Shown: in pieces, positions 28,023 to 36,698 of the stretch
How the letters are laid out: each line of letters starts with the position of its first letter
Position numbering within the stretch: position 1 is the stretch's first letter
Source of the DNA: a bacterium
Lineage (GTDB): Bacteria > Patescibacteriota > Minisyncoccia > Phycocordibacterales > UBA1550
Reading direction: 5' to 3'
DNA: 40,078 nucleotides
Assembly: GCA_030649835.1 (NCBI GenBank)
Contig: JAUSES010000004.1
Location: 1-40,078 of the forward strand
Program-made: the position numbers and the translations under genes
Notes under the pieces: generated by a model
What the model saw: the letters and a program-made list of their open reading frames with translations, nothing else
Databases searched by the model: none
Told to the model about the DNA's origin: nothing

Positions 28023-28412
28023 TCATACTTGCCTTGCTTCCCACTTTGCAACTTCTCCCTCACTCATGCCAAGATAGTGCGCGACCTCATGAAATACAGT
28101 ATCACGTACCATATCTCTAACTTTTTCAAAATCACCACCAGCACTTCTCTCTGTCGGTCCCTGAAAAATAGTGATTACGTCGGGGAGTACCATACCCACA
28201 CCATAGTTGTCGCCTCTTTGGGTAAGGGGGACTCCTTTATATAGACCAAGCAAATCCTGTCCAGCAAGTAGATGGTTTTCTTTGCGTGTCTCTGGAGATG
28301 TCTCATCCTCAACGATGAATACCACGTTCCTTATTTTATCGTGGAACTGTCCCGGAACCTTTGCCAAACCATCTATGACCATTTGCTCAAACTCTTCGCG
28401 TGGAACTATCAT
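28023..28412 (-). CDS. Metallopeptidase family protein (minimal zincin-like)
   Basis: DTVFHEVAHYLGMSEGEVAKWE (HExxH with downstream acidic residue). Confidence 0.85.
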   Translation of the reverse strand: MIVPREEFEQMVIDGLAKVPGQFHDKIRNVVFIVEDETSPETRKENHLLAGQDLLGLYKGVPLTQRGDNYGVGMVLPDVITIFQGPTERSAGGDFEKVRDMVRDTVFHEVAHYLGMSEGEVAKWEARQV

Positions 28413-28882
28413 TTTGAAATCAGTAGTGTCACAAAATCAAGTACCTCCTCTCCGTGTCCTTCTGGTTTTACTTTTTTCCAAATGTGCACCACTTTTCCTT
28501 TTGGGTCAATTAAAAATGTCGTTCGTGACACACCCATATATTTTTTCCCCATAAACGACTGCTCTCCCCAAACACCAAGCGCCGTGAGTAACTCACGCTT
28601 CGTATCTGCCCAGAGTGGAAACTGTAGCTCGTGATGCTCGGCAAATTTACGATGAGAGTCTTCATCATCAGGGCTAATACCTACCACTAAAACTCCGAGC
28701 GCCTCAAACTCCCCATACACATCGCGAATACTGCACGCCTCCTTCACGCACCCCGGAGTTTCATCTTTTGGATACGCGTACAAAACTACATAGGAACCAA
28801 GTAGTTTACGCAAAGAAACAGACGCCCCGTCTTGGTCAAAAACAGAAATATCAAGTGGTGCTTTTTCTCCAGTTTTAATCAT
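28409..28882 (-). CDS. bcp: Thioredoxin-dependent peroxiredoxin, Bcp type
   Basis: VLYAYPKDETPGCVKEACSIRD, GVSRTTFLIDPKGKV. Confidence 0.92.
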   Translation of the reverse strand: MIKTGEKAPLDISVFDQDGASVSLRKLLGSYVVLYAYPKDETPGCVKEACSIRDVYGEFEALGVLVVGISPDDEDSHRKFAEHHELQFPLWADTKRELLTALGVWGEQSFMGKKYMGVSRTTFLIDPKGKVVHIWKKVKPEGHGEEVLDFVTLLISK

Positions 28883-28889
28883 ACAGTCA

Positions 28890-29144
28890 TTATACCACTT
28901 GCGAGTTTAAAAACGCTAGCTTCTCTTCTCTGGACCACCTTTTAAATTCCGCCTCACGGGCGCGTGCCGTTGCGAAGTCAGGAACTTCTTCAGAATATTT
29001 CAAAACTACGGGTCGGCGGATTTTTGTATAGTGGGCACCACTTTTTAGGTTATTGTGTCTGTGAAGTCGTTTTTTGAGATCATTTGTGCTCCCCGAATAA
29101 AAAGTACCGTCAGCGCATTCGAGAATATATACAAAATAGGGCAT
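28890..29144 (-). CDS. GIY-YIG nuclease family protein
   Basis: YFVYILECADGTFYSGSTNDLKKRLHRHN...GAHYTKIRRPVVL. Confidence 0.92.
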   Translation of the reverse strand: MPYFVYILECADGTFYSGSTNDLKKRLHRHNNLKSGAHYTKIRRPVVLKYSEEVPDFATARAREAEFKRWSREEKLAFLNSQVV

Positions 29145-29158
29145 ATTTTTATTAGATA

Positions 29159-29301
29159 CTTTGAATTACAAACTGCCAAATTCCTTCATCGTCTTTGCGA
29201 GTCGGTGTTCCGACGTGGCAATCCAGAAATTGTAGCGCAAAATCATGGATTGCTTCACTGCGTTCGCAAAGACGGAAAACAAGGGGTTCATAATTCAAAG
29301 T
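29159..29301. mobile_element. MITE-like element, copy E (143 bp)
   Basis: CTTTGAATTACAAACT...CATCGTCTTTGCGAG...GGATTGCTTCACTGCGTTCGCAAAGACGG...ATAATTCAAAG. Confidence 0.85.
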
Positions 29302-29312
29302 ACATATGCGGA

Positions 29313-30812
29313 TTAATCCAACATCTTATACAGCTTCTCCCATATTGCGTACATTGCGTACGTGTCTAGTCCACAATAAATTTTTAAGTCTTTTGCGATT
29401 TGAGCGCTTACTTCTGGAGGGGTACTCTTGGCGAGCATCTCCCCCCATGCATTTGAAGCTTGACCACCTTCTTTTATACCTAGCTCACTGTATGAAAGCT
29501 CTGGCACGAGTGCAGGTAAAACTTTTTTGATAGACGTGCTCCCGCGAAATTCGGGATGCACATAATGCTGTTTTTTAAACACATCCATTAGGTCATATAG
29601 GAGGCTGTTCACGCGATCCATCGTGGCCCTGTGTTCTGGCAGACGCTCTCCAAGCTCTCTATTAACCCCCGCTTCGAATGATTTGTTCCATGTGATGACA
29701 GTCCCTACGGCGCCAACATGCTCCTCGAGAAGCTCTGCGATGCTTGGCGATGGGTCGCTCATTTCCTCGTGCAGGTACTCCACGTGCTTCATTTCCGTAT
29801 TTGGTTTTTCCAAAATATGCAATGAAAACTGAAATGGAATGCGCTGATACGGGCGATACCCATCAAACAATGGAATTGCGGGAGCGAATGTTTCGTAGTC
29901 AAAAAAATAGAGTGGGAATTTCAAATTTTTTATTTCGTCGCTTATGCCATCAATGTCAATCATTGACTTCTGTCTACGATGCACTGCTATTTGATTTGTC
30001 TGAATATCAGAAAAATCCATGTCTTCGGGCACGTCATCTATTTTAAAAATTTTTGATTCGATCAGTTCTAGCAATTTTTTCTTACTTCCACCGATGCGGG
30101 AAATATCGTGCACAGAGTAATCCGGCACTTCGGGATTTGAATATTTAAATGTAGTACAGTGACGGCTCCTGCCAGTGTAGATGCACTCACAGCCACCTTT
30201 TGGCTCTATTTTCTCCGACAAATATTCACTCGCTGTTTTCATCTGATCCTCCACAAGTGCGAGCCCTGCAAGCACTATTTCTGTCTGGTCTTCAATAAGA
30301 AAAAGTTTTTCTATGTTGAGCGCACCCATGCGAACGTAATCTTTGTTTAGGTGTACAAGAAAGTATCGCCCCACAGGCACATCTGCGCGGGAAAGCACTG
30401 ATGCCTGAAACGTGAGGTCATCAATGTGGTTGTGGTCGGTACCGCTGTCTTTGAGCGAGTTGGTGCCTTTTATTTCGTACAAGTCCCAACTGCTTTCCTC
30501 TTTGTTCCACACGAGCACGTCATTACGGGCAATGAAGCCGTCTTCAATAAATGTCGCCTGAAAAATAGCAGAGGTGCGCTCCTCCATGAGCTCGCGCGTT
30601 TTTTCCACCGCTTCCTCCCCGCGCTCCATAACTTCAACTCCCTGTGGAAAAAGTTTTCTTGCCTCAGCTTCCACCTCATTCCCCTGCTCCATCAAGTTTT
30701 TTTCAAAGGCTGACAATTCAAACTTCTTCAATAGTTCAGGCTTGTGAAGTTTGAGCCACGCATTTTTAGCGCAAAAAACATAATCAAGAAAAATTGTCTT
30801 GGAGATAATCAT
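29313..30812 (-). CDS. DUF2779-like / RecB-type nuclease-like protein
   Basis: MIISKTIFLDYVFCAKNAWLKLHKPELL..., LYEIKGTNSLKD, FPLYFFDYETFAPAIPLFDGYRPYQRIPFQFSLH, CGLDTYAMYAIWEKLYKML. Start at internal Met 30812. Confidence 0.82.
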   Translation of the reverse strand: MIISKTIFLDYVFCAKNAWLKLHKPELLKKFELSAFEKNLMEQGNEVEAEARKLFPQGVEVMERGEEAVEKTRELMEERTSAIFQATFIEDGFIARNDVLVWNKEESSWDLYEIKGTNSLKDSGTDHNHIDDLTFQASVLSRADVPVGRYFLVHLNKDYVRMGALNIEKLFLIEDQTEIVLAGLALVEDQMKTASEYLSEKIEPKGGCECIYTGRSRHCTTFKYSNPEVPDYSVHDISRIGGSKKKLLELIESKIFKIDDVPEDMDFSDIQTNQIAVHRRQKSMIDIDGISDEIKNLKFPLYFFDYETFAPAIPLFDGYRPYQRIPFQFSLHILEKPNTEMKHVEYLHEEMSDPSPSIAELLEEHVGAVGTVITWNKSFEAGVNRELGERLPEHRATMDRVNSLLYDLMDVFKKQHYVHPEFRGSTSIKKVLPALVPELSYSELGIKEGGQASNAWGEMLAKSTPPEVSAQIAKDLKIYCGLDTYAMYAIWEKLYKMLD

Positions 30813-30832
30813 TTTGTTTGTCTCATTATAAC

Positions 30833-30858
30833 AAATAAACACCCGAAGGTGTTTATTT
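30833..30858 (-). terminator. Hairpin terminator overlapping the stop of 30853..31089
   Basis: AAATAAACACC-CGAA-GGTGTTTATTT, 11-bp perfect stem. Confidence 0.65.
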
Positions 30859-31089
30859 ATCAGAATCTGAATTCCTTGGCAACCAATCCATGAGTTTCTT
30901 GCGATGTTGGTCAAGGGACCACATGTCACCTTGGGTAAAAAGCGAGGTGTGCGCATCTCTAAATTTTTGTAAAAGCGCAGCGGTGACACGTGGCCAAGTT
31001 GCAGGCATGTTTTTGTTGTAGGATTCCAAAAATTCTGATACGGGGATTAAAACAGGCGCCTCCTTCATGTTTTTCTTAGTTTTTAACAT
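30853..31089 (-). CDS. Hypothetical protein (78 aa)
   Basis: ORF preceded by TGG-TAGTAT-AAACAA-ATG. Confidence 0.6.
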   Translation of the reverse strand: MLKTKKNMKEAPVLIPVSEFLESYNKNMPATWPRVTAALLQKFRDAHTSLFTQGDMWSLDQHRKKLMDWLPRNSDSDK

Positions 31090-31188
31090 TTGTTTATACT
31101 ACCACAAAAAGGCCACTAACGCTAATTTTTATAAGTACCCCTAATATACTAATATCTAAACCCACGGGCACGACCTACTCTACCGAAT

Positions 31189-31263
31189 CGTCTTTGCGAG
31201 TACCCGAAGCAATCCAAGACTAATCACCTACGCTCTGGATTGCTTCGGGTACTCGCAAAGACG
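31189..31263. repeat. MITE-family core, copy D (TIRs lost, perfect inner arms)
   Basis: CGTCTTTGCGAGTACCCGAAGCAATCC ... GGATTGCTTCGGGTACTCGCAAAGACG: perfect 27-bp arms. Confidence 0.88.
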
Positions 31264-31270
31264 ACAAAAA

Positions 31271-32080
31271 TTATAAGACTAGGTTTTTAAAGAGACTTGC
31301 GACAGTGACAGGCCCTACTCCGCCAGGTACGGGAGTCATAAAAAGGGCTTTTTCTTCACATGTTGGGTCAATGTCCCCCACGAGCTTCCCCCCTTCTTGC
31401 TCACTTGTGCCCGCATCAATGAGCATAACGCTGTTTTTTACCATCTCAGGCTTTATCCCACGGGGTACACCTGTCCCAGAAATAATAATGTCTGCATTTT
31501 TTAAAAGTTTCATTTTTTCCGCCTCATTCATTTTTATATCCACAATGTCATGTGCTACATTCACTTTTTTTAACATCAAATGAACCGGGATACCGACAAG
31601 TCTCCCTTGCCCCACAATGACTATTTTTTTGTTTGCAAATGAAACATTCTGTGACTGAAGTATCTCGTACACTGCTCCCGCAACCGGAGGAACCATTCCC
31701 GTTTTTCCATCGACATACGCCTCTTTCAAGGCCGTGCTAAGCACGTCAATATCCTTATCACGGGGAATGACATCGAGAACTGCCTGTGTGTCAATCCCTT
31801 TCGGTAAAGGCAACTGCACCACAATGCCATCATAGTCTTTTTCACCCAGTGTCTCGATGATAGTGACCGCCGTTTCTGTTGTAGTAATATCTGAATGTCT
31901 TTCTATCGTGACAATAATTCCTAGCTGTTCAGCGACAAGGGATTTTATTTTCACAAACTGTTCAGTAACGGGGTTCTCGTTAAAAATCACAAAGCAAACT
32001 TTTTTTGCAGGCAGAAAAAGAAGCTCCGTAGTGAGCTTTTCTAAAAGGCTCTTTGCTATTTTATTTCCATCGATGAGCAT
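31271..32080 (-). CDS. folD: Bifunctional methylenetetrahydrofolate dehydrogenase/cyclohydrolase
   Basis: YDGIVVQLPLPKGIDTQAVLDVIPRDKDIDVL, VIVGQGRLVGIPV, FMTPVPGGVGPVTVASL. Confidence 0.94.
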   Translation of the reverse strand: MLIDGNKIAKSLLEKLTTELLFLPAKKVCFVIFNENPVTEQFVKIKSLVAEQLGIIVTIERHSDITTTETAVTIIETLGEKDYDGIVVQLPLPKGIDTQAVLDVIPRDKDIDVLSTALKEAYVDGKTGMVPPVAGAVYEILQSQNVSFANKKIVIVGQGRLVGIPVHLMLKKVNVAHDIVDIKMNEAEKMKLLKNADIIISGTGVPRGIKPEMVKNSVMLIDAGTSEQEGGKLVGDIDPTCEEKALFMTPVPGGVGPVTVASLFKNLVL

Positions 32081-32082
32081 TA

Positions 32083-32469
32083 TTATTCTGTAGTTAACCC
32101 ATCAAAATGTTCATCCTGCTCATCTGCCTTGGTGTGGTGCACCGTCCCGTCCTTGTGTTCAGGTGGTGAGTAGAGGCTGTAGAGTTTTAGATTTTGAGTT
32201 CCGGTATTCACCACGTTGTGAAGTGTGCCCTGAGGAATTACGACCGAAAAACCATCGGTGACTACGTGTTCCACACCATCAAGAATAACCTTCCCTTCAC
32301 CCTCCTCAAAGCGTAAAAACTGATCAAGGTGATGTGTTTCCTTTCCTATCTCTTCGCCCGGAGCGAGGCTCATCAAAACGAGCTGGCTATTTCTTGCAGT
32401 ATAAAGCACGCGACGATAATCAGTATTTTCCTTCGTCGCTTTTTCTATGTTCGTGATGTATCCTTTCAT
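32083..32469 (-). CDS. Cupin domain protein
   Basis: APGEEIGKETHHLDQFLRFEEGEGKVILDG...SVVIPQGTLHNVVNTG. Confidence 0.88.
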   Translation of the reverse strand: MKGYITNIEKATKENTDYRRVLYTARNSQLVLMSLAPGEEIGKETHHLDQFLRFEEGEGKVILDGVEHVVTDGFSVVIPQGTLHNVVNTGTQNLKLYSLYSPPEHKDGTVHHTKADEQDEHFDGLTTE

Positions 32470-32534
32470 CTAACTATTGTACCATAAATTTTGCTTAGCT
32501 ATATAGGTCTCTGTGGCATAGACCACAGGGACCC

Positions 32535-32603
32535 ATATAAGCTCCTCGGCTCGGGAATAAGGAAGATTACTTTCCTATTTCTCTCGCACTACGTCGCTTA
32601 TAG
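32535..32603. repeat. Dispersed ~69-bp structured repeat, copy 2, overlapping the polymerase stop codon
   Basis: ATATAAGCTCCTCGGCTCGGGAATAAGGAAGATTACTTTCCTATTTCTCTCGCACTACGTCGCTTATAG; compare 6286-6351. Confidence 0.75.
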
Positions 32604-33842
32604 GAACAAAAGGTCGCGGTCCAGATCATCTGAATCAGTACCACCTCGCTTATGCTCAAGTGCGTTTTGACTTGAGGCGAGATAGACAATACGTTTTCCA
32701 AATTTCACCTGTAGGGCATCTATTTGTTTGTGTATCATGTCAAACCTATCCGCTTTTATAGTACCGCCAAATAAATCTTTTTGTGATGAATAGTTTCGAA
32801 GCAGGTCTACTAGAACTATCCCCGAAGTGCGATACAAAACTCCCCGCGCGTAGATTTTGTTAAAGTGCTCGTGCGCAAGCGAAACAAGGACTTCAGGAGA
32901 GCTTGATGGCACAGGGAGTGTAATTGTGTGACTCGAAATTTTAAAATCCTGACCCTTGAGAAATATGGTAAGTTTTTTGGGAACCAAGTTGTAGTGACGC
33001 GCCTTTGTGCACGCATCTTCTATGTGCCTTGAGAGCTGTGACCACAGAAAATTTTTATCGTTTGTTGTGGGGTGAAATGTTCTCGTTTTTTGTATTGATG
33101 AGTAGCTGGCTTTCGCTTCTGTGTCTACGTTGAGAAGCGAGGCTCCATGGAGCTCATGCCAAATAGTTTCGTAGGGTTTGGAAAGGCACGTGGTGACCCA
33201 CGCCAAATCCTTTGATGCAAAGTCAAATGCTGTCTGAACTCCGCGTCTCTGTAAAACTTCTGCCGTGCGCGGGCCTATCCCCCACACTTTTCCGACAGGA
33301 ACCTTTTTAAGAAATTCGCTCGCGGTGGCGATCTCTATCAATGTTAGGCCGTTTGGCTTCTGCCAGTTCGACGCGACTTTTGCCAAAACTTTTGTCGGCG
33401 CAAGCCCCACAGACACCGAGATGCCGAGCTCATCTCTGATGACATTCTTAATCTCCTGTGCAATTTCTAGATAACTTTTTTTGAGTGTACGATCGAGCCC
33501 CGTAAAATCGGCAAAGCATTCATCTATACTGTACTCCTCCACTCCGTATGCGTATCGATTTACAATCTCAAACATAAGACTAGAGTAGTGCACGTAAGAC
33601 TGATAGTCCCCGGGCAAAATAATTACCGATGGGAATTCTTTTTTCACTCTAAATATCGGCATACCACGCACAACCCCGAGAGCTTTCGCTTCGTATGAAA
33701 GTGCAGAGACGATTCCACGTTCCTCCCCAGTCACCACCGGCAACCCCTTGAGCTTTGGATTCTTCGCCACTTCCACACCCACAAAAAACGCATCTCCATC
33801 AATGTGAAAAATTACCTTTTCTTTTGGGGCTAAACTGCTCAT
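32598..33842 (-). CDS. Y-family DNA polymerase (DinB/Pol IV-like)
   Basis: IFHIDGDAFFVGVEVAKNP, EYSIDECFADFTGLDRTLKKS, SVGLAPTKVLAKVASNWQKPNG, GIGPRTAEVLQRRG. Start MSSLAPKEK, with TGG-TATAAT-7 nt-ATG. Confidence 0.93.
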   Translation of the reverse strand: MSSLAPKEKVIFHIDGDAFFVGVEVAKNPKLKGLPVVTGEERGIVSALSYEAKALGVVRGMPIFRVKKEFPSVIILPGDYQSYVHYSSLMFEIVNRYAYGVEEYSIDECFADFTGLDRTLKKSYLEIAQEIKNVIRDELGISVSVGLAPTKVLAKVASNWQKPNGLTLIEIATASEFLKKVPVGKVWGIGPRTAEVLQRRGVQTAFDFASKDLAWVTTCLSKPYETIWHELHGASLLNVDTEAKASYSSIQKTRTFHPTTNDKNFLWSQLSRHIEDACTKARHYNLVPKKLTIFLKGQDFKISSHTITLPVPSSSPEVLVSLAHEHFNKIYARGVLYRTSGIVLVDLLRNYSSQKDLFGGTIKADRFDMIHKQIDALQVKFGKRIVYLASSQNALEHKRGGTDSDDLDRDLLFL

Positions 33843-33923
33843 TAGTCTCATTATACCAAATCTCAAACTTTGAGTTTGGGACGAAGTTGGAACTTTTTTG
33901 AAAGAAGATTCACTTATTAATCC

Positions 33924-34409
33924 TTATTTTATGTCGTAGTTAATACCGCTAAGGTAGGCTGCAATATCTGGAGTCACTTGAACAACATCAATTGGGGCAA
34001 CTGGCTCATATGCTACTATTTCCTTACTATTTTTATCATCAACTTTCCTAAATTTTTCTCCTGGTAAGACATGAATATACCCAGGTGTGAATGTTACGTT
34101 TTCGCCCCCGACGCTCATTTCATCTTCGTTTGTTGAATTATAAAAAGCCCTCCAGCCATTTTTATCAGCATCTTTTTTGGCAAATAAAGCCATGAAAATT
34201 GATATGCGAATGTCATCAGTCGCATAAACGGCATTGAGATTTCCGGATTTTCTGTCATGGTTATCATCTTGTGCTTGCCTTGGTTCCAATACCTCAATTT
34301 TATTTTTTGAACCATGCAATAAGAATCCTTGCGAAACATAACCTTCAAGTTTCTGAAGAGTTATTTTCATGTCTAGACTTTCAAAAGATGTATTATCAAA
34401 TTTCTCCAT
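33924..34409 (-). CDS. Hypothetical protein, possible ADP-ribosyltransferase-like fold
   Basis: FLLHGSKNKIEVLEPRQAQDDN...NLNAVYATDDIRISIFMALFA. HGS...VYATDD resembles ART-like proteins; not confirmed. Confidence 0.5.
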   Translation of the reverse strand: MEKFDNTSFESLDMKITLQKLEGYVSQGFLLHGSKNKIEVLEPRQAQDDNHDRKSGNLNAVYATDDIRISIFMALFAKKDADKNGWRAFYNSTNEDEMSVGGENVTFTPGYIHVLPGEKFRKVDDKNSKEIVAYEPVAPIDVVQVTPDIAAYLSGINYDIK

Positions 34410-34431
34410 TTCCTTATTATACCAAATTTTG

Positions 34432-34502
34432 CTGGGGGACTAGGAATCGAACCTAAATTCTCGACTTCAAAGGTCGGTGTCCTACCATTAGACGATCCCC
34501 CA
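34432..34502 (-). tRNA. tRNA-Gln (anticodon TTG)
   Basis: TGGGGGATCGTCTAATGGTAGGACACCGACCTTTGAAGTCGAGAATTTAGGTTCGATTCCTAGTCCCCCA+G; U1:A72 and loop CTTTGAA. Confidence 0.92.
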
Positions 34503-34558
34503 ATATTCTATTTAATCATACACATTAACACGCACGAATCTTATCACACTATCCCCTT

Positions 34559-35254
34559 TTAGTCATTTTGGCATTGCAATGACTCGGTAATGCCGTTTAC
34601 CCACCCAGAGATGGCCCTAACTAGCCCCGAGCTTCGGCGGACCTTAATTCTAACTAAACCAAAATAATGTTCTCCAGTATTTTTTCTATTTGTTGACACT
34701 TTATTCCTCTTAAAATACACCTTATTCAATCTATCTTGAGTCACCATAAGATTTTTTGACCAATATTCAACGACTTCCTTGATTCTGCCATCACTCGTTT
34801 CATGAAGATAAATCTGAAAATGAATTCTTCCATCTTCAATACTGCACGAATCCCTAAGCCACGAAAGAAAAGTTATAAGCATTTTGGGGTCAGAGTTTGT
34901 GAACTGAATCCCAGACCCTGGGGCATCTTCTTTTTCTTTTGTACCTTCGGCCCAATAAAGAACAGTTCCGACTAGAAATAACTCCCGCTTAGAAATTACA
35001 CCTATCTGTTTTTCTGATTTATTAAGAATTTCTGATGTAATGTGTTTTCGCGCAGCCTTACGAGAAGCTCCTCCTCGTTTCCCTGCAGCGAGTTTCTTTG
35101 CAGTAAGTCTCTGTTGTTGTGGCTTCGATAAATTCACAGAACGCAACCATATTGAAAGCGTAGATTTTGCGACAGGTACGACTTCAAGAATTTCCGAATA
35201 GGACATTCCTTCCTTACGCAATTTTATAGCTTTTATTTTTTGTGTTGGTAACAT
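34559..35254 (-). CDS. HTH protein with LAGLIDADG-like domain
   Basis: IKAIKLRKEGMSYSEILEVVPVAKSTLSIWLRSVNLS (HTH) then ELFLVGTVLYWAEGTKEKEDAPGSGIQFTNSDPKMLITFLSWLRD. Likely ATG at 35254. Confidence 0.6.
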   Translation of the reverse strand: MLPTQKIKAIKLRKEGMSYSEILEVVPVAKSTLSIWLRSVNLSKPQQQRLTAKKLAAGKRGGASRKAARKHITSEILNKSEKQIGVISKRELFLVGTVLYWAEGTKEKEDAPGSGIQFTNSDPKMLITFLSWLRDSCSIEDGRIHFQIYLHETSDGRIKEVVEYWSKNLMVTQDRLNKVYFKRNKVSTNRKNTGEHYFGLVRIKVRRSSGLVRAISGWVNGITESLQCQND

Positions 35255-35301
35255 ATTGAACAAGGGTCTTACTTTTTAAGTATATACTGCCCTTGTTCAA
35301 T
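35255..35301 (-). promoter_or_regulatory. 12-bp perfect inverted repeat abutting the start codon of the HTH gene (putative autoregulatory site)
   Basis: ATTGAACAAGGG-N23-CCCTTGTTCAAT; spacer contains TATATACT on the minus strand. Confidence 0.65.
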
Positions 35302-35310
35302 TAGCAATGC

Positions 35311-36345
35311 CTACTTCCCTGCTATACGAAGTAGTGCCAACTCTAATGCGAGCCCTGGAACCACCGCCACGCGCACGCTTTCGTAAGCGCGAAGGACTTC
35401 TGCAAGTTCTTTTGACGTGATGGTCTGGATGGAATTTTTAGCGAGGTCAGCAATAAGTGCCATATCTTCTGTGGAAAAATCATTTGCCATTTCTTTGTGA
35501 GAATTTGGTACGAAGCGGAACATCATCACTGCGCGCATTTTGCGAAGCAGGAGGTCAAGAAATACCCGCTCCTCTACTCCCCTCTCCATTGCACTATGAA
35601 GAGAAGACAATCCTCCTTCGATGTCTCTTTTTGCTATGGATTGGAGAAATGAATTTACGAGCCGACTGTCTGGTGCTCCTGTTACTTTCTCTACTTCTTG
35701 TTGCGAAATCTTTTTATCTGATGAAGACGCAATAACTTTCTGTAAAATGCCGAGTGTGTCACGAAACGAGCCGTCACCAAGGAGCGCAATAAGGTCGGCA
35801 GACGCGGGCTCGAGTGTATACCCTTCTTTTTTGCTCACCGCTTCAACATGTATTTTTAGTGTTGCCTGAGATGGTTTTTCAAAACGAAAACTCTGACAGC
35901 GCGAAACTATAGTTTCTGGAATTTTATTTTCATCGGTGGTAGCGAGAATGAACACGACGTGCTTTGGAGGTTCCTCCAGTGTTTTCAAAAGCGCGTTGAA
36001 TCCACTTTTCGACATCATGTGAGCTTCGTCGATAATATACACTTTGTATTTTGAATGAAGTGGGACTGTATGCACGGCATCACGGAGTGCTCGTACGTCT
36101 TCAACTAAACCATTTGATGCAGCGTCTATTTCATAAATGTCATCATCATGAGAGCCTATAGCGCGAGCGAGGATACGCGCGATGGAAGTCTTACCAGTAC
36201 CGCGTGAGCCACAAAAAAGGTAAGCATGGGAGATTGAGCCACTCTTTATTGCTCCATGAAGAGCCTTGATAATTTGTTCCTGTCCTATTACCTCATCAAA
36301 GGTTTTTGGACGGTATTTGGTATAGAGTGCTAGATTTGATGACAT
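35311..36345 (-). CDS. dnaX: DNA polymerase III subunit gamma/tau (short form)
   Basis: LYTKYRPKTFDEVIGQEQIIKAL, LFCGSRGTGKTSIARILARAI, VYIIDEAHMMSKSGFNALLKTLEEPP. Confidence 0.95.
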   Translation of the reverse strand: MSSNLALYTKYRPKTFDEVIGQEQIIKALHGAIKSGSISHAYLFCGSRGTGKTSIARILARAIGSHDDDIYEIDAASNGLVEDVRALRDAVHTVPLHSKYKVYIIDEAHMMSKSGFNALLKTLEEPPKHVVFILATTDENKIPETIVSRCQSFRFEKPSQATLKIHVEAVSKKEGYTLEPASADLIALLGDGSFRDTLGILQKVIASSSDKKISQQEVEKVTGAPDSRLVNSFLQSIAKRDIEGGLSSLHSAMERGVEERVFLDLLLRKMRAVMMFRFVPNSHKEMANDFSTEDMALIADLAKNSIQTITSKELAEVLRAYESVRVAVVPGLALELALLRIAGK

Positions 36346-36410
36346 AGTGGGTAGAATATTGAATTTAGAATATGGAATCAAAATTCATTAACCTCCATTA
36401 TATCATAAAG

Positions 36411-36433
36411 AAAAAACCCCGCGAAGTGCGGGG
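36411..36433 (-). terminator. Intrinsic terminator
   Basis: Minus strand CCCCGCACTTCGCGGGG then TTTTTT. Confidence 0.88.
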
Positions 36434-36457
36434 CTGAACCATGGAGCGCGAGGATTT

Positions 36458-36634
36458 TTAATCCCCGCCTTTCATGAGGAACTCTGGCTGATACTTAAAA
36501 ACAGCATCATGCGCCATTTGCGAAATCCTCTTGCTAGTAAGAGGATTTGGAGCGGTCTCTTCTACGAGCGGGCCATTATAGGAAGGCATGTCTGCCCGCA
36601 TTTCGTTTGTGGGTAAAACTATTCCTGTTTTCAT
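36458..36634 (-). CDS. Small hypothetical protein (58 aa)
   Basis: MKTGIVLPTNEMRADMPSYNGPLVEETAPNPLTSKRISQMAHDAVFKYQPEFLMKGGD; SD GAGGAG before ATG 36634; own terminator. Confidence 0.6.
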   Translation of the reverse strand: MKTGIVLPTNEMRADMPSYNGPLVEETAPNPLTSKRISQMAHDAVFKYQPEFLMKGGD

Positions 36635-36698
36635 TACTAACTCCTCTCTTATTGAAATATCTATAAAAAGAGTAGCACGAATAGTCACGTCTGCAAAA

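Noticed and set aside
27935-28244. Plus-strand ORFs 27935..28120 and 27966..28244
   Set aside because: They begin in MITE copy B and run antisense to the HExxH metallopeptidase gene.
29055-29369. 104-aa plus-strand ORF
   Set aside because: Overlaps GIY-YIG antisense and MITE copy E.
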